Positions 1-9,424 are shown, numbered from the stretch's first letter. The stretch is 64,000 bases of DNA from Clostridium transplantifaecale (GCF_900626075.1 NZ_UYZY01000003.1:682001-746000); one strand, 5' to 3'. Notes: generated by a model from the sequence alone, not told the origin. Numbers and translations: made by a program.

Positions 1-2
1 TT

Positions 3-980
3 TTGGGGGCAAAGAAGGAGAGCCTTTCGGAGGAGATGAAAACCATCGAAAACAGCATTCACCTGATTGAGGAGGAGATAGAAAATTTCGAAAAGAGGAA
101 GAATGCTGAAAAAAGCGACCGCACCGGTGTGCCGATTAGCACAATCCCACTTCTAGTCTGTCCTCACTGCCGCCAGCATCTGAATATTGAAAATGCGGTA
201 ATTAATTTCAAGTATATTTATGAAGGGGATCTGAGCTGTTCCTGCGGATACCACGCCAGGATTGAAGACGGCATTGTCAAGACAGAGAATATCTATGAGG
301 GCACACACGACTGGCCGGATCTGCACCGTAAATTGTACCGTGAGATAGGGGAGAAGTGGGAAATCTACACCCAGAAATGCACCGACATGCTGATTGAACG
401 GTTGGATGCGCAGGACTGGGGCGGCAAGGTGATCCTGGAGGCCAACATTAACGGATTTTTCTTTACCTATAATTATCTTCACCAGATGCCGAAAAACTGT
501 ATTTATATTATTATAGATAAGTATCAGGAGGTTCTGGCCGCTTATAAAGAACTGTTTGAACAGCTTTATCCCGGACTGGATATTCTCTACATAGCGGATG
601 CCTCGGAGAAACCTCCTGTTCAGGATAGCTGCGTCGATCTGTTCCTGAGCTTCTTCGGGGAAAATGAATATTCCTTCTATCATAAGCAGACCCAGCTGGA
701 GGACATCCATCATCTGCTGAAGCCGGACGGAACGGTGCTGGGAGTATTCCAGGGTTTTGCACCGGAAGCGAAGAGCCGGAGGCTTTTGATCGAACGGTAT
801 CCGGAGGGAAATAAGAAACTGGCCGATATCGAGGCCCTGAGGGAAGGATATAAGAATTGCGGGTATAGGCTGTCCGAAACCGAAATGGGAAAAGTGATGA
901 AAACAGAAGATCACCATATGTATATCTGTCATTTGGACGGAGAACCACTCACAATGTACTGTTATGAAGCAAAACGGTAA
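3..980 (+). CDS. MerR-type regulator fused to methyltransferase-like domain (5' partial)
   Basis: The reading frame is open at the left window edge, so the true N-terminus is missing; the TTG at 3 is probably not the start. The first ~35 residues form a Glu/Lys-rich amphipathic helix (LSEEMKTIENSIHLIEEEI) of the kind that ends the DNA-binding half of MerR regulators. Next come CPHC and CSCG pairs (about residues 53-82) that look like a zinc ribbon, then a class I SAM-methyltransferase-like fold (LLKPDGTVLGVFQGF, about residues 235-250). The first glycine loop reads LEANINGFFF instead of the usual ExGxGxG, so SAM binding is doubtful and the domain may act as a ligand sensor. Inference: a regulator rather than a working methyltransferase. 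Alternative: a stand-alone methyltransferase with a coiled-coil start. A strong terminator follows at 1021. Confidence 0.55.
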   Translation: MGAKKESLSEEMKTIENSIHLIEEEIENFEKRKNAEKSDRTGVPISTIPLLVCPHCRQHLNIENAVINFKYIYEGDLSCSCGYHARIEDGIVKTENIYEGTHDWPDLHRKLYREIGEKWEIYTQKCTDMLIERLDAQDWGGKVILEANINGFFFTYNYLHQMPKNCIYIIIDKYQEVLAAYKELFEQLYPGLDILYIADASEKPPVQDSCVDLFLSFFGENEYSFYHKQTQLEDIHHLLKPDGTVLGVFQGFAPEAKSRRLLIERYPEGNKKLADIEALREGYKNCGYRLSETEMGKVMKTEDHHMYICHLDGEPLTMYCYEAKR

Positions 981-1020
981 TCCGTGCGCAGTGTCTGCAG
1001 GTAACCGCCATCACCGAATA

Positions 1021-1064
1021 AAGAGAGAAAAGGTGGAGTGCACTCCATCTTTTCTCTCTTTTTG
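1021..1064 (+). terminator. Rho-independent terminator after the methyltransferase-like gene
   Basis: Two 20-base arms (AAGAGAGAAAAGGTGGAGTG and CACTCCATCTTTTCTCTCTT) pair with only one G-U wobble and no spacer, followed by TTTTTG. It sits 40 bases after the stop codon. Confidence 0.85.
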
Positions 1065-1159
1065 CCGTGCAATGGGGATTGACATTTATCGGACTTCAGG
1101 TTGTAGGATGAGAAAAACTAAATTTTCAGTGACAGGATGGAGAAAAGAGAGGAAAAAGT

Positions 1160-2272
1160 ATGGGAAAGATGCTTACGGTAGTTATGATGATATTCCTTGC
1201 AGCAGGGGCAGTTGATAAGGCATTGCTCCGTGGCAGGCTGGGACTGGCCGGAGAATTTGAAAAAGGGTTTAATGCGGTCGGTTCCCTGACTATGGCAATG
1301 GCGGGAATCATGTGCATTGCTCCGGTGGTTGGGAAGATCCTGGCTCCGTTTTCAGCGCCGCTTTTTGTGAAGCTGGGGGCGGATCCGGCGATGGTGTCCG
1401 GTATTCTGTTCTCCACGGATATGGGAGGATACCCTCTGGCGGCAGCCATGACAGACAATGAGTCAATCCAGATTCTTTCAGGGGTTCTCCTAAGCTCAAT
1501 GATGGGGGCTACGATTGTTTTTACAATTCCTGTTTCACTCAGCATCTGCCGCGAGGAGGACAGAAGAGCCATTTCAAAGGGGATTGTGCTTGGAATCATT
1601 GCGATTCCCTTCGGACTAATTACCGGGGCTGTGGTTGCCGGGATTCCAGGCCGCGTAATTCTGGTTAATTCGGTTCCTGCGATTCTCATATCTGCGGTAC
1701 TGGCTTTTTTCCTCACGGTTTTGCCTGACCGGACCCTGTCCTGTTTTAAGGCGTTCGGGGAGCTGTTAAAATGTATCTGCGTTCTCTCGCTGATGTTCGC
1801 TTCCCTGGAGGAAATGCTTGGGATTGTCGTAATTCCTGGTATGGATCCGCTGGGAGAGCAGTTAAAGACGGTAGGCATTATCGGTGTGACCCTGGCCGGG
1901 GCCTACCCTTTTGTCAGCGTTTTAAACCGCTGCCTGGCGCCGGCGCTTAAGGGGGCGGCGAAACTCCTTGGGATTAACGGTGTCTCGGTGGCGGGCATCC
2001 TCGCCTCAATGGCAAACTCGCTTCCAATGTTTGATATGATCAAAGATATGGATAAAAAAGGCAAGGTGGTTGCCATGGCGTTCAGTGTTCCAGCGACGGC
2101 GGCTCTCGGCGATTTGATGGGATATATCTCCGCCGTCCGCCCCGACGCGGTAATTCCCATGGTGGCAGGAAAACTGACGGCAGGGCTGATTGGCATTATT
2201 CTGGCTGAAATGTTTGAGTCAACTCCTGTTTTACTTGCAAAACGTAAAGAAATTGTGAAAAACAGGGTGTAA
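1160..2272 (+). CDS. eutH: EutH-family ethanolamine permease-like protein
   Basis: A 370-residue polytopic membrane protein with about ten hydrophobic helices, matching the EutH family, whose members carry ethanolamine across the inner membrane. Family-like features include the opening GKMLTVVMMIFLAAGAVDK, the segment SGILFSTDMGGYPLAAAM around residue 80, and the ending VRPDAVIPMVAGKLTAGLIG. Bacillota EutH is usually slightly longer. The ATG at 1160 follows AGAGAGGAAAA. No eutABC lyase, microcompartment shell or EutV/W gene lies nearby, so the protein is outside the normal eut operon and its substrate may differ. A TTGACA at 1079 could be a promoter element, but its -10 is poor. Confidence 0.75.
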   Translation: MGKMLTVVMMIFLAAGAVDKALLRGRLGLAGEFEKGFNAVGSLTMAMAGIMCIAPVVGKILAPFSAPLFVKLGADPAMVSGILFSTDMGGYPLAAAMTDNESIQILSGVLLSSMMGATIVFTIPVSLSICREEDRRAISKGIVLGIIAIPFGLITGAVVAGIPGRVILVNSVPAILISAVLAFFLTVLPDRTLSCFKAFGELLKCICVLSLMFASLEEMLGIVVIPGMDPLGEQLKTVGIIGVTLAGAYPFVSVLNRCLAPALKGAAKLLGINGVSVAGILASMANSLPMFDMIKDMDKKGKVVAMAFSVPATAALGDLMGYISAVRPDAVIPMVAGKLTAGLIGIILAEMFESTPVLLAKRKEIVKNRV

Positions 2273-2420
2273 ACGTTAAGTTTGTGTAAAAATTACAGAA
2301 AAATACGGATTGACATGGAGTTTTGCCATCGTGTTACTGTTTAGACATACAATTACTGAACCCCGGGAATGGTAAAAGTAAATGAATGAAAAAGTCTAAA
2401 TCAACGAAGGAGGAAGTATC

Positions 2421-3830
2421 ATGAACAATCCGATCTTAGCGTTTACAAACTGGGTGTGGGGCTATCCGATGTTAATCTGGCTGGTAGGCGGAGGCATCTT
2501 TCTGTCATTCAGATACAAATTTATACAGTTTACAAAGCTTGGATTTGTACTTAAAAATACAATTGTAAAAGCGTTTAAGGGTGATGAAAAAAGCAAAGAC
2601 AGCAATAAAATTTCAGGATATAAGGCAGTGACGGGAGCGCTTGCTTCGACGCTGGGCGCCGGCAACATTGTAGGTACGGCGATCGCTATCGGCTACGGCG
2701 GCCCGGGAGGCGTTTTCTGGCTCTGGCTGACCGGTCTTTTTGCCTGTGTTGTTAAATACAGCGAGGTTGTTCTCGCTATGAAATACCGTCAGCGTGACCA
2801 GGAAGGAAAATGGTTCGGCGGCCCTCAGTATTACCTTCCAAAGGCAACGGGCTGGAAATGGATGGGAATCGCTTATGCAATCAGCTGTGCATTCTGTCTG
2901 TTCCTTGCGGCATCCGCTCAGATTGGTTCTGTAGTAGATACCGTTGAAACAATTCATATTCCGCGTATGGTTTCCACAGCAGTGCTGATTATTGCGGCTG
3001 CCCTGATCGTACTCGGCGGACTTACAAGACTTTTAAGCTTTACGGAAAAAATCGTTCCAGTTATGAGCGTCGTATATATGGTAGGCGGACTGATTGCAAT
3101 CGCAGTGAATTACAAAGAAATTCCTTCCGCATTTATTTCGATTTTCCAGTATGCTTTTACAGGCCGTGCGGCTGTCGGCGGTTTCGGCGGGGCAACGATT
3201 GCCATGTGTATCAGATGGGGTGTCTGCCGCGGTATCTATTCCAATGACTCCGGTACCGGCGTTACCACAATCACACATACGGCATCTGACGTCAATCATC
3301 CGGTACAGCAGGGAATGTGGGGAATCTTCGAGGTATTCTTTGATACAATTATCGTGTGCAGCGTTACCTGTTTTGTAATCCTGACAACAGGCGTATGGCA
3401 GACAGACGCTTCCGTTTCAACACTGACAATCGCCGGCTTCCAGAAAGCCCTCGGCCCGGTTGCAGGCGGCTTTATCGTATCCCTTTCACTGACCCTGTTC
3501 TGCTTCACGACGGCAGTGGCCCAGACCTTATTCGGCTGTGACCAGCTTGTGAAGTTGTTCGGTGAAAAAGCCGGAGTATGGGGAAAATATGTATACCTTG
3601 GCCTGATGTTCATCGGCGGAATGGTAGGAATCAGCGCTCTTATTAACTATGTAGACTTTGGCTCCTTCCTGATTATCCTCTTTAACATGATCGGTGTTTA
3701 TCTCTGTCATGGAGAAGTTAAGAAGCTGACGGAAGAATATTTCTCCGATACAAAGAAGTGGGAAACAGAAAAGTGGGGTCCATGGAAAGAGATGGAAGAA
3801 AAAGATATCAGAACAAGCCACCACGAATAA
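2421..3830 (+). CDS. Alanine/glycine:cation symporter (AGCS family)
   Basis: A 469-residue Na+-coupled amino-acid symporter with about eleven transmembrane helices. The AGCS signature GALASTLGAGNIVGTAIAIG is present near residues 70-90, followed by GGPGGVFWLW and the conserved NDSGTG stretch near residue 275 (SNDSGTGVTTI). It probably imports alanine or glycine with Na+. The ATG at 2421 follows GGAGG. A TTGACA at 2310 lies about 110 bases upstream without a clear -10 partner. The gene stands alone between the EutH-like carrier and a hydrolase; gaps of 148 and 92 bases suggest independent transcription or a loose operon. Confidence 0.85.
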   Translation: MNNPILAFTNWVWGYPMLIWLVGGGIFLSFRYKFIQFTKLGFVLKNTIVKAFKGDEKSKDSNKISGYKAVTGALASTLGAGNIVGTAIAIGYGGPGGVFWLWLTGLFACVVKYSEVVLAMKYRQRDQEGKWFGGPQYYLPKATGWKWMGIAYAISCAFCLFLAASAQIGSVVDTVETIHIPRMVSTAVLIIAAALIVLGGLTRLLSFTEKIVPVMSVVYMVGGLIAIAVNYKEIPSAFISIFQYAFTGRAAVGGFGGATIAMCIRWGVCRGIYSNDSGTGVTTITHTASDVNHPVQQGMWGIFEVFFDTIIVCSVTCFVILTTGVWQTDASVSTLTIAGFQKALGPVAGGFIVSLSLTLFCFTTAVAQTLFGCDQLVKLFGEKAGVWGKYVYLGLMFIGGMVGISALINYVDFGSFLIILFNMIGVYLCHGEVKKLTEEYFSDTKKWETEKWGPWKEMEEKDIRTSHHE

Positions 3831-3922
3831 TACGGCGGTTCTCTTGAGCTTTCAAACATCATGCAAACGACTGAATTGTTACATACAATGATTAAATTAT
3901 AACTTAAAACGGAGGAAGAAAC

Positions 3923-4669
3923 ATGAAACCATTGATTGGAATCACATGCAACTATGATTACAGAGATGAGATTGGGAGTGTGTCCCATATGGGAATTACC
4001 GGCCAGAAGTGGAATTTCCTGGCGGCAAATTATATTGATTCAATTGAGCAGGCAGGGGGAGTGCCGGTTATGATTCCCATCTGCCAGGATATGGAGACGG
4101 TGAAAGAAATGGTGTCCAGAATGGACGGCATCCTGATTAGCGGCGGCCATGATGTGAATCCGCAGGAATACGGTGAGGACGCAAAGAGCTATTGCGGACT
4201 GATTATGCCGATGAGAGACCGTCAGGACGTGGAGCTGACAAAGTACATACTCAATGAAACCGATAAAGCAATCCTGGGAATCTGCCGGGGAATCCAGATC
4301 TTAAATGTAGCGGCGGGCGGAAGTCTGTATCAGGATTTGGAGATTGAGGGAAAATTCAATCACCATTTCAATGATATGTATCCGATGAACAATGTATCCC
4401 ACCGCGTTACGACGAAAGAGGGCACAAGGCTCAGGGAGATTTTCGGAAAAGAGACTGTAGGGGTAAATTCCTTCCACCACCAGGCCGTCAAAGCTCTGGG
4501 CGCAGGTTTTGTTGTCAGCGCAGTATCGACGGACGGTGTAACCGAAGCGATCGAGATGGAGGGCAGCCGTTTTGCGGCAGCAACCCAGTGGCATCCGGAG
4601 ATGATGTATGATTCCGATGAGCAGCAGGCGATCTTCCGGGCTTTTGTAGAGGCTTGCAGCGGGAATTAG
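3923..4669 (+). CDS. Gamma-glutamyl-gamma-aminobutyrate hydrolase-like protein (peptidase C26)
   Basis: A 248-residue class I glutamine amidotransferase-like hydrolase of the PuuD type. The nucleophile elbow GICRGIQ puts the cysteine at residue 121, and the partner His and Glu lie in QWHPE (residues 224 and 226), so the triad is complete. LISGGHDVNP near residue 72 is the usual early strand-turn. Such enzymes cut gamma-glutamyl amides in the cytosol. There are no other putrescine-pathway genes around it, so the substrate is unknown; other gamma-glutamyl compounds are possible. The start follows a GGAGG six bases before the ATG region. Downstream lie a short repeat and a terminator. Confidence 0.8.
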   Translation: MKPLIGITCNYDYRDEIGSVSHMGITGQKWNFLAANYIDSIEQAGGVPVMIPICQDMETVKEMVSRMDGILISGGHDVNPQEYGEDAKSYCGLIMPMRDRQDVELTKYILNETDKAILGICRGIQILNVAAGGSLYQDLEIEGKFNHHFNDMYPMNNVSHRVTTKEGTRLREIFGKETVGVNSFHHQAVKALGAGFVVSAVSTDGVTEAIEMEGSRFAAATQWHPEMMYDSDEQQAIFRAFVEACSGN

Positions 4670-4692
4670 TGACGTAAAGAATAAAGGCATCG

Positions 4693-4780
4693 CCGGTCCG
4701 AACGGTGCAAAACGGTGTTTTCTGCCGTTACTATGCATCAGGGCCGGGCAACTGTGAAGGTACTAAATCGTTACGTGTTT
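4693..4780 (+). repeat. Short interspersed repeat, family 2, copy 1 (3' part)
   Basis: Matches the right half of the copy at 17765: hairpin AAACGG/CCGTT, then TATGCATC, then TGTGAAGGTACTAAATCGTTACG. It lies directly after the hydrolase gene. The left half of the family is absent here. Confidence 0.65.
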
Positions 4781-4801
4781 TAGTGTTCTTACTCCAATTT
4801 G

Positions 4802-4846
4802 AAAGACCCAAAGAACTTTTTTCAAGGTTCTTTGGGTCTTTTTGAA
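4802..4846 (+). terminator. Rho-independent terminator
   Basis: Perfect 15-base arms AAAGACCCAAAGAAC (4802-4816) and GTTCTTTGGGTCTTT (4827-4841) followed by T residues. It ends the upstream hydrolase transcript, just before the ABC exporter promoter. Confidence 0.9.
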
Positions 4847-4847
4847 C

Positions 4848-4876
4848 TTGAACCCTTTCTCCCGATGTGCTACAAT
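4848..4876 (+). promoter_or_regulatory. Sigma-A promoter for the ABC exporter pair
   Basis: TTGAAC (4848-4853), 17-base spacer, TACAAT (4871-4876). It starts immediately after the terminator stem and leaves a leader of about 85 bases. Confidence 0.7.
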
Positions 4877-4967
4877 AAGGTGCAAAAATGAGTTGGGCGG
4901 CGTGAGATACATAATCAGTAAAATAGATATCATTTAAAAATCAAGAAGCAGGACAGGGGAATGACCG

Positions 4968-6740
4968 ATGAAAAGCTTAATGAAATACCTTAAAAAATAT
5001 CGGATTGAGGCGGTGATGGCGCCGCTTTTTAAGATGCTGGAGGCCAGCTTTGAGCTCTTTGTACCGCTCGTTATGGCAAAGATTATCGATACCGGTATCA
5101 GGAATGCGGATTTGCCTTATATATTCAGAATGGGAGGCGTTCTAATCCTTCTCGGAGTGATCGGCCTCGCTTGTTCGCTGACTGCACAGTATTTTGCGGC
5201 AAAAGCAGCCGTGGGATTCGGCACGGCGCTTAGAAAAGAGCTGTTTGATCATATCAATCATTTTTCTTATACGGAGATCGACACGGAGGGGACGGCCACG
5301 CTGATTACGAGAATGACCAGTGACGTCAACCAGGTACAGTCAGGAGTCAACCTCACGCTGCGCCTGTTTCTGCGCTCGCCTTTTATCGTATTCGGCGCCA
5401 TGATCATGGCGTTTACCATTGACGTCAAATCGGCAATGATTTTTGTGGTGACGATACCGCTGCTTTCCATCGTGGTGTTCGGAATCATGCTTATCACGAT
5501 GCCTTTATATAAGAAAGTCCAGAAGCAGCTTGACCGCGTCCTTCAGATGACCAGGGAAAATCTGACCGGAGTCAGGGTGGTCAGAGCTTTTAACCGTCAG
5601 AAGGATGAGACGGCGGCTTATTATGCGGAGAGCGGCCTTTTATTTGACTTCCAGATTTTCGTAGGGAAGATTTCCGCCCTCTTAAATCCAATCACCTACG
5701 TGATTATCAATTTGGCTATTGTGGTCCTGATCTATGTGGGGGCAACGCAGGTGGACGCGGGCGCAATCCCGCAGGGCAAGCTGGTGGCTCTTGTCAATTA
5801 CATGTCCCAGATTCTGGTGGAGCTTATCAAACTGGCTAATCTGATTATTACGATGACAAAGGCTTTTGCCTGCGCAGGCAGGATCAACAGCGTTTTTGAT
5901 ACGAAGAGCAGCATCACGGAGAAGGTAACTTCCGCCGCCGCGGCCGGGAGAAAAGAAGCGGCCGGGGAGCAGTCCGATGTAAGCCCGGCTGCGGTCCCAA
6001 TGGTTTCGTTCGACCATGTGAGCTTTGCTTACCAGGGCGCCAAGGCGGATTCCCTCAGCGACATCCACTTTGACGCGATGAAGGGGGAGACGATCGGTAT
6101 CATCGGAGGTACTGGTTCCGGTAAATCCTCCGTGGTGAACCTGATTCCCCGCTTCTACGATGCGACAAGGGGAACGGTGAGTATTGACGGCCTGGATGTC
6201 AGAGATTATGGGCTGAAAGAGCTCAGAGGCCGAATCGGCGTTGTGCCGCAGAGAGCGGTGCTGTTCCGCGGCAGTATCCGGGACAACATGAAGTGGGGCA
6301 AGGCGGATGCGACGGATGAAGAGATTATGGAAGCGCTTGACATTGCCCAGGCAAAGGATGTGGTGGAGAGCAAGCAGGGAGGCCTTGACGCCAATCTGCT
6401 CCAGGGAGGCAAGAACCTTTCCGGCGGACAGCGCCAGAGGCTGACTATCGCCAGGGCGCTTGTGAGAAAGCCGGATATCCTGATCCTGGACGACAGCGCT
6501 TCGGCCCTCGATTTTGCCACGGATGCACGGCTCCGGAAGGCAATCCGGGAGAAGACGGACGGCATGACCGTATTTATCGTTTCCCAGCGGGCCACTACCG
6601 TGAAACAGGCTGATAAAATCCTGGTGCTGGATGAAGGTTCAGTGGCCGGAATCGGAAAACATCGGGAGCTGTTTGAAAATTGCCCTGTATACAGGGAGAT
6701 CTGCCTGTCCCAGCTTTCAGGCGAGGAGGTGAACCAGTAA
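4968..6740 (+). CDS. ABC exporter half-transporter, degenerate-site subunit
   Basis: A 590-residue half-transporter with six N-terminal membrane helices (residues ~15-300) followed by a nucleotide-binding domain: Walker A GGTGSGKSS (~380-388), signature LSGGQ (~484) and Walker B ILILDDS (~505). The catalytic glutamate after Walker B is an aspartate (DD rather than DE). This is the mark of the inactive-site partner in heterodimeric exporters such as BmrC/BmrD or TM287/TM288. The gene overlaps the next one by a single base (TAATG), so the two subunits are translationally coupled. An Ala/Glu-rich linker at 322-343 joins the domains. Export of drugs or peptides is a family inference; no substrate can be read. 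Confidence 0.9.
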   Translation: MKSLMKYLKKYRIEAVMAPLFKMLEASFELFVPLVMAKIIDTGIRNADLPYIFRMGGVLILLGVIGLACSLTAQYFAAKAAVGFGTALRKELFDHINHFSYTEIDTEGTATLITRMTSDVNQVQSGVNLTLRLFLRSPFIVFGAMIMAFTIDVKSAMIFVVTIPLLSIVVFGIMLITMPLYKKVQKQLDRVLQMTRENLTGVRVVRAFNRQKDETAAYYAESGLLFDFQIFVGKISALLNPITYVIINLAIVVLIYVGATQVDAGAIPQGKLVALVNYMSQILVELIKLANLIITMTKAFACAGRINSVFDTKSSITEKVTSAAAAGRKEAAGEQSDVSPAAVPMVSFDHVSFAYQGAKADSLSDIHFDAMKGETIGIIGGTGSGKSSVVNLIPRFYDATRGTVSIDGLDVRDYGLKELRGRIGVVPQRAVLFRGSIRDNMKWGKADATDEEIMEALDIAQAKDVVESKQGGLDANLLQGGKNLSGGQRQRLTIARALVRKPDILILDDSASALDFATDARLRKAIREKTDGMTVFIVSQRATTVKQADKILVLDEGSVAGIGKHRELFENCPVYREICLSQLSGEEVNQ

Positions 6741-8509
6741 TGCCCAAGCAGGAGAAGAAAGAGAAAACACTGAAACAAAAGACAACGATGAAGCGCGTGC
6801 TCCAGGATATCGGACATTACAAATGGATGGTTCTTCTGTCCCTGGTCCTGGCGGGAATCACTGTGGCGCTGACGCTCTATATTCCGATCCTGATCGGAAA
6901 AGCCGTGGATCTTGTAATCGGCAGCGGTGAGGTCAATTTCCCGGGACTGTTCGTCATACTGAAGACGATGGCAGTCGTGATCCTCATCACCGCCCTTGCA
7001 CAGTGGCTGATGAACGTCATTAACAACCACATCACGTACCGTGTCGTAAAGGATATGAGGATACGGGCCTTTGAAAAAATACAGGAACTGCCGCTGAAAT
7101 ATGTGGACAGCCACCAGTACGGCGAAGTGCTCAGCCGTGTCATCACGGATATCGATCAGTTTTCCGACGGCCTACTGATGGGATTTACCCAGCTCTTCAG
7201 CGGACTGCTCACCATAGCGGGAACCCTGGTGTTCATGTTTTATATCAACCCGCTTATTGCGGCGATCGTTGTGGTGCTGACGCCGGTTTCCCTGTTTGTG
7301 GCCGGTTTTATTGCGAAGAAGACCTTTTATATGTTCAGGGCCCAGTCGGAGGCCAGAGGGGAGATCACATCCCTGATCAATGAGATTCTGGACAATGAAA
7401 AGGTGGTCCAGGCATTCAGCTATGAGGAGGAGGCGTCCAGGCGCTTTGCCGTGATCAACGACAAACTGGCGGACTGCAGCCTGAAGGCTACGTTCTTTTC
7501 CTCCATCACCAACCCGGCGACGCGGTTTGTCAACGGCATTGTCTATGCCAGTGTCGGAGTGGCCGGAGCTTATGCGGCAATCCGGGGAGTGCTGACCGTG
7601 GGCCAGCTTACCTCATTTTTAAATTATGCAAACCAGTATACGAAACCGTTTAATGAGATCACGGGCGTGGCTACGGAATTCCAGAACGCCCTCGCCTCGG
7701 CGGCCCGTGTTTTCGAGCTGATCGACGAGGAGTCACTGGTTCCGGACAAAGAGGACGCGAAGAATCCGGAACATGTGGAGGGGAAGGTCGCTATCGACCA
7801 TGTATCCTTCTCCTACAATCCCGAGGTCAGCCTGATAGAGGATTTAAACCTGGCCGTACATCCGGGACAGAGGATAGCGATTGTGGGTCCGACCGGCTGC
7901 GGCAAGAGTACAGTAATCAATCTGCTTATGCGCTTTTACGACGTGGATCAGGGGGGCATCCGCGTGGACGGCACCGATATCCGGGATATGACGCGGGAAA
8001 GCCTGCGGGCCGGCTACGGCATGGTGCTTCAGGAAACATGGCTTAAATCAGCCTCCATCCGCGATAACATTGCCTATGGGAAACCGGATGCCACGGAGGA
8101 AGAGATTCGGGAGGCGGCCGTGAAGGCCCATGCCCACGGTTTTATCATGCGTATGCCTGCGGGCTATGATACGGTGATCTCAGAGGACGGCGGCAATCTT
8201 TCACAGGGACAGAAACAGCTTCTCTGTATAGCCCGTGTCATGCTCTGCCTGCCTCCGATGCTGATTCTCGACGAGGCGACCTCCTCGATTGATACCAGGA
8301 CGGAGATTATGATTCAGGAGGCATTTGCAAGAATGATGGAGGGCAGGACCAGCTTTATCGTGGCCCACCGTCTTTCCACGATCCGAGAGGCCGACATCAT
8401 TCTGGTTATGAGAGACGGCCGGATTATCGAGCAGGGTAATCACGAAGAACTGCTTGAGCGGAAGGGATTTTACTTTGAACTCTATAACAGTCAGTTTGCA
8501 GTTTTATGA
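6740..8509 (+). CDS. ABC exporter half-transporter, catalytic-site subunit
   Basis: A 589-residue partner of the preceding gene, with six membrane helices then a nucleotide-binding domain containing GPTGCGKST, signature LSQGQ (altered from LSGGQ) and Walker B LILDEATSS with the catalytic glutamate intact. In the heterodimer, this Walker pair would face the LSGGQ of the partner to form the working ATP site, while the altered LSQGQ faces the degenerate site. The start is the ATG at 6740 inside the upstream stop codon, preceded by GCGAGGAGGTG; an in-frame ATG 20 codons earlier lies within the previous gene and lacks this site. Confidence 0.9.
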   Translation: MPKQEKKEKTLKQKTTMKRVLQDIGHYKWMVLLSLVLAGITVALTLYIPILIGKAVDLVIGSGEVNFPGLFVILKTMAVVILITALAQWLMNVINNHITYRVVKDMRIRAFEKIQELPLKYVDSHQYGEVLSRVITDIDQFSDGLLMGFTQLFSGLLTIAGTLVFMFYINPLIAAIVVVLTPVSLFVAGFIAKKTFYMFRAQSEARGEITSLINEILDNEKVVQAFSYEEEASRRFAVINDKLADCSLKATFFSSITNPATRFVNGIVYASVGVAGAYAAIRGVLTVGQLTSFLNYANQYTKPFNEITGVATEFQNALASAARVFELIDEESLVPDKEDAKNPEHVEGKVAIDHVSFSYNPEVSLIEDLNLAVHPGQRIAIVGPTGCGKSTVINLLMRFYDVDQGGIRVDGTDIRDMTRESLRAGYGMVLQETWLKSASIRDNIAYGKPDATEEEIREAAVKAHAHGFIMRMPAGYDTVISEDGGNLSQGQKQLLCIARVMLCLPPMLILDEATSSIDTRTEIMIQEAFARMMEGRTSFIVAHRLSTIREADIILVMRDGRIIEQGNHEELLERKGFYFELYNSQFAVL

Positions 8510-8551
8510 CGGAGTGGGCCGGATAAGGCCCGGAGAAGGAGAAGAGCCGAT

Positions 8552-9025
8552 ATGTGCAGGGATATAGGAAGAGAGCAGAGAGAAAAGAGAATGGAAACGA
8601 TTCTGGTAAGCGCCTGTCTGCTGGGAGAAAAATGCAAGTACAGCGGTGAGTCCAATTACTGCCAGGACGTAGTGGATTTTTTAAAGAGCACAGGGGCGGA
8701 GATTGTTCCCGTCTGCCCGGAGATACTGGGCGGACTTCCGACCCCCCGCACGCCTGCCGAGATCAGGGATGAGAGAGTGGTCACGGAGGATGGACGCGAC
8801 GTGACCGCAGAATACTTAAAAGGCGCCGGAGAGACACTTAAAATTGCACAGGAAAAAAACTGCCGGAGGGCAGTCCTTAAAGACAGGAGCCCGTCCTGCG
8901 GCAGCGGTTTCATTTACGACGGGAACTTCGCAAAGAAATTAATCCCGGGTGACGGAATGACAGTCCGGCTTTTGAAAGAAGCTGGGATCTGCGTGTGTGG
9001 AGAAAGCAGCCTGAAAAAATCCTAA
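8552..9025 (+). CDS. DUF523 family protein (YbbK-like)
   Basis: A 157-residue protein of the DUF523 family; it opens with the family hallmark ILVSACLLGEKCKYSGESN and carries PVCPEILGGLPTPR and LKDRSPSCGSG. Several conserved cysteines suggest metal or Fe-S binding, but the function is not established. AAGGAGA before 8552 supports that start, giving 13 residues ahead of the usual family start; ATG at 8591 is the alternative and matches family length better. It lies 42 bases after the exporter with no terminator between, so it may be cotranscribed. Confidence 0.8.
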   Translation: MCRDIGREQREKRMETILVSACLLGEKCKYSGESNYCQDVVDFLKSTGAEIVPVCPEILGGLPTPRTPAEIRDERVVTEDGRDVTAEYLKGAGETLKIAQEKNCRRAVLKDRSPSCGSGFIYDGNFAKKLIPGDGMTVRLLKEAGICVCGESSLKKS

Positions 9026-9303
9026 AGCAGTTTCTGTTCGGAATTTTCCAAAGCCCTGAACGAGTCTCTGTCAGAACATACGGGGGACGGCTCACATAAA
9101 GTTTCATCCGGCCTGTATTCAAATATATCTTCCACCCTGCAATCCAGAATGCTGCACAGCGTCTCGATTGTATGGGTGGATACATACATATTCTTTTTCA
9201 GTCGTCCAATCTGTCCGGCGCTGAATCCATAGTACTTAATCAGACGGTATTGGGTTATCTTTTTTTCTTTCATGGTTTTCCATAATTTATCATAAGTAAT
9301 CAA
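9022..9303 (-). CDS. Small XRE-like helix-turn-helix protein
   Basis: A 93-residue Cro/C1-type DNA-binding protein. The core reads WKTMKEKKITQYRLIKYYGF then FSAGQIGRLKKN and ends the HTH with ETLCSILDCRVEDIFEY, typical of the small stand-alone XRE regulators common in Clostridia. I chose a TTG start at 9303 because GGGAGG lies nine bases upstream and the protein then begins just before the HTH; the longer open frame runs into repeat DNA. It converges with and overlaps the DUF523 gene by four bases. Target unknown. Confidence 0.8.
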   Translation of the reverse strand: MITYDKLWKTMKEKKITQYRLIKYYGFSAGQIGRLKKNMYVSTHTIETLCSILDCRVEDIFEYRPDETLCEPSPVCSDRDSFRALENSEQKLL

Positions 9304-9424
9304 GGCATCTATACCTCCCACTACATTAAATACTGAACCGCTTTTGTTGCATATTATCCATAATTGGGTTATGTTCATATTAGGTGCTTGGAAAGGCAGG
9401 AAGCGGCGATCTGTCATCTTGCTG

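Noticed and set aside
153-932. Long open frame on the minus strand opposite the first gene
   Set aside because: No ribosome site or recognisable family, while the plus-strand frame has zinc-ribbon and methyltransferase features.
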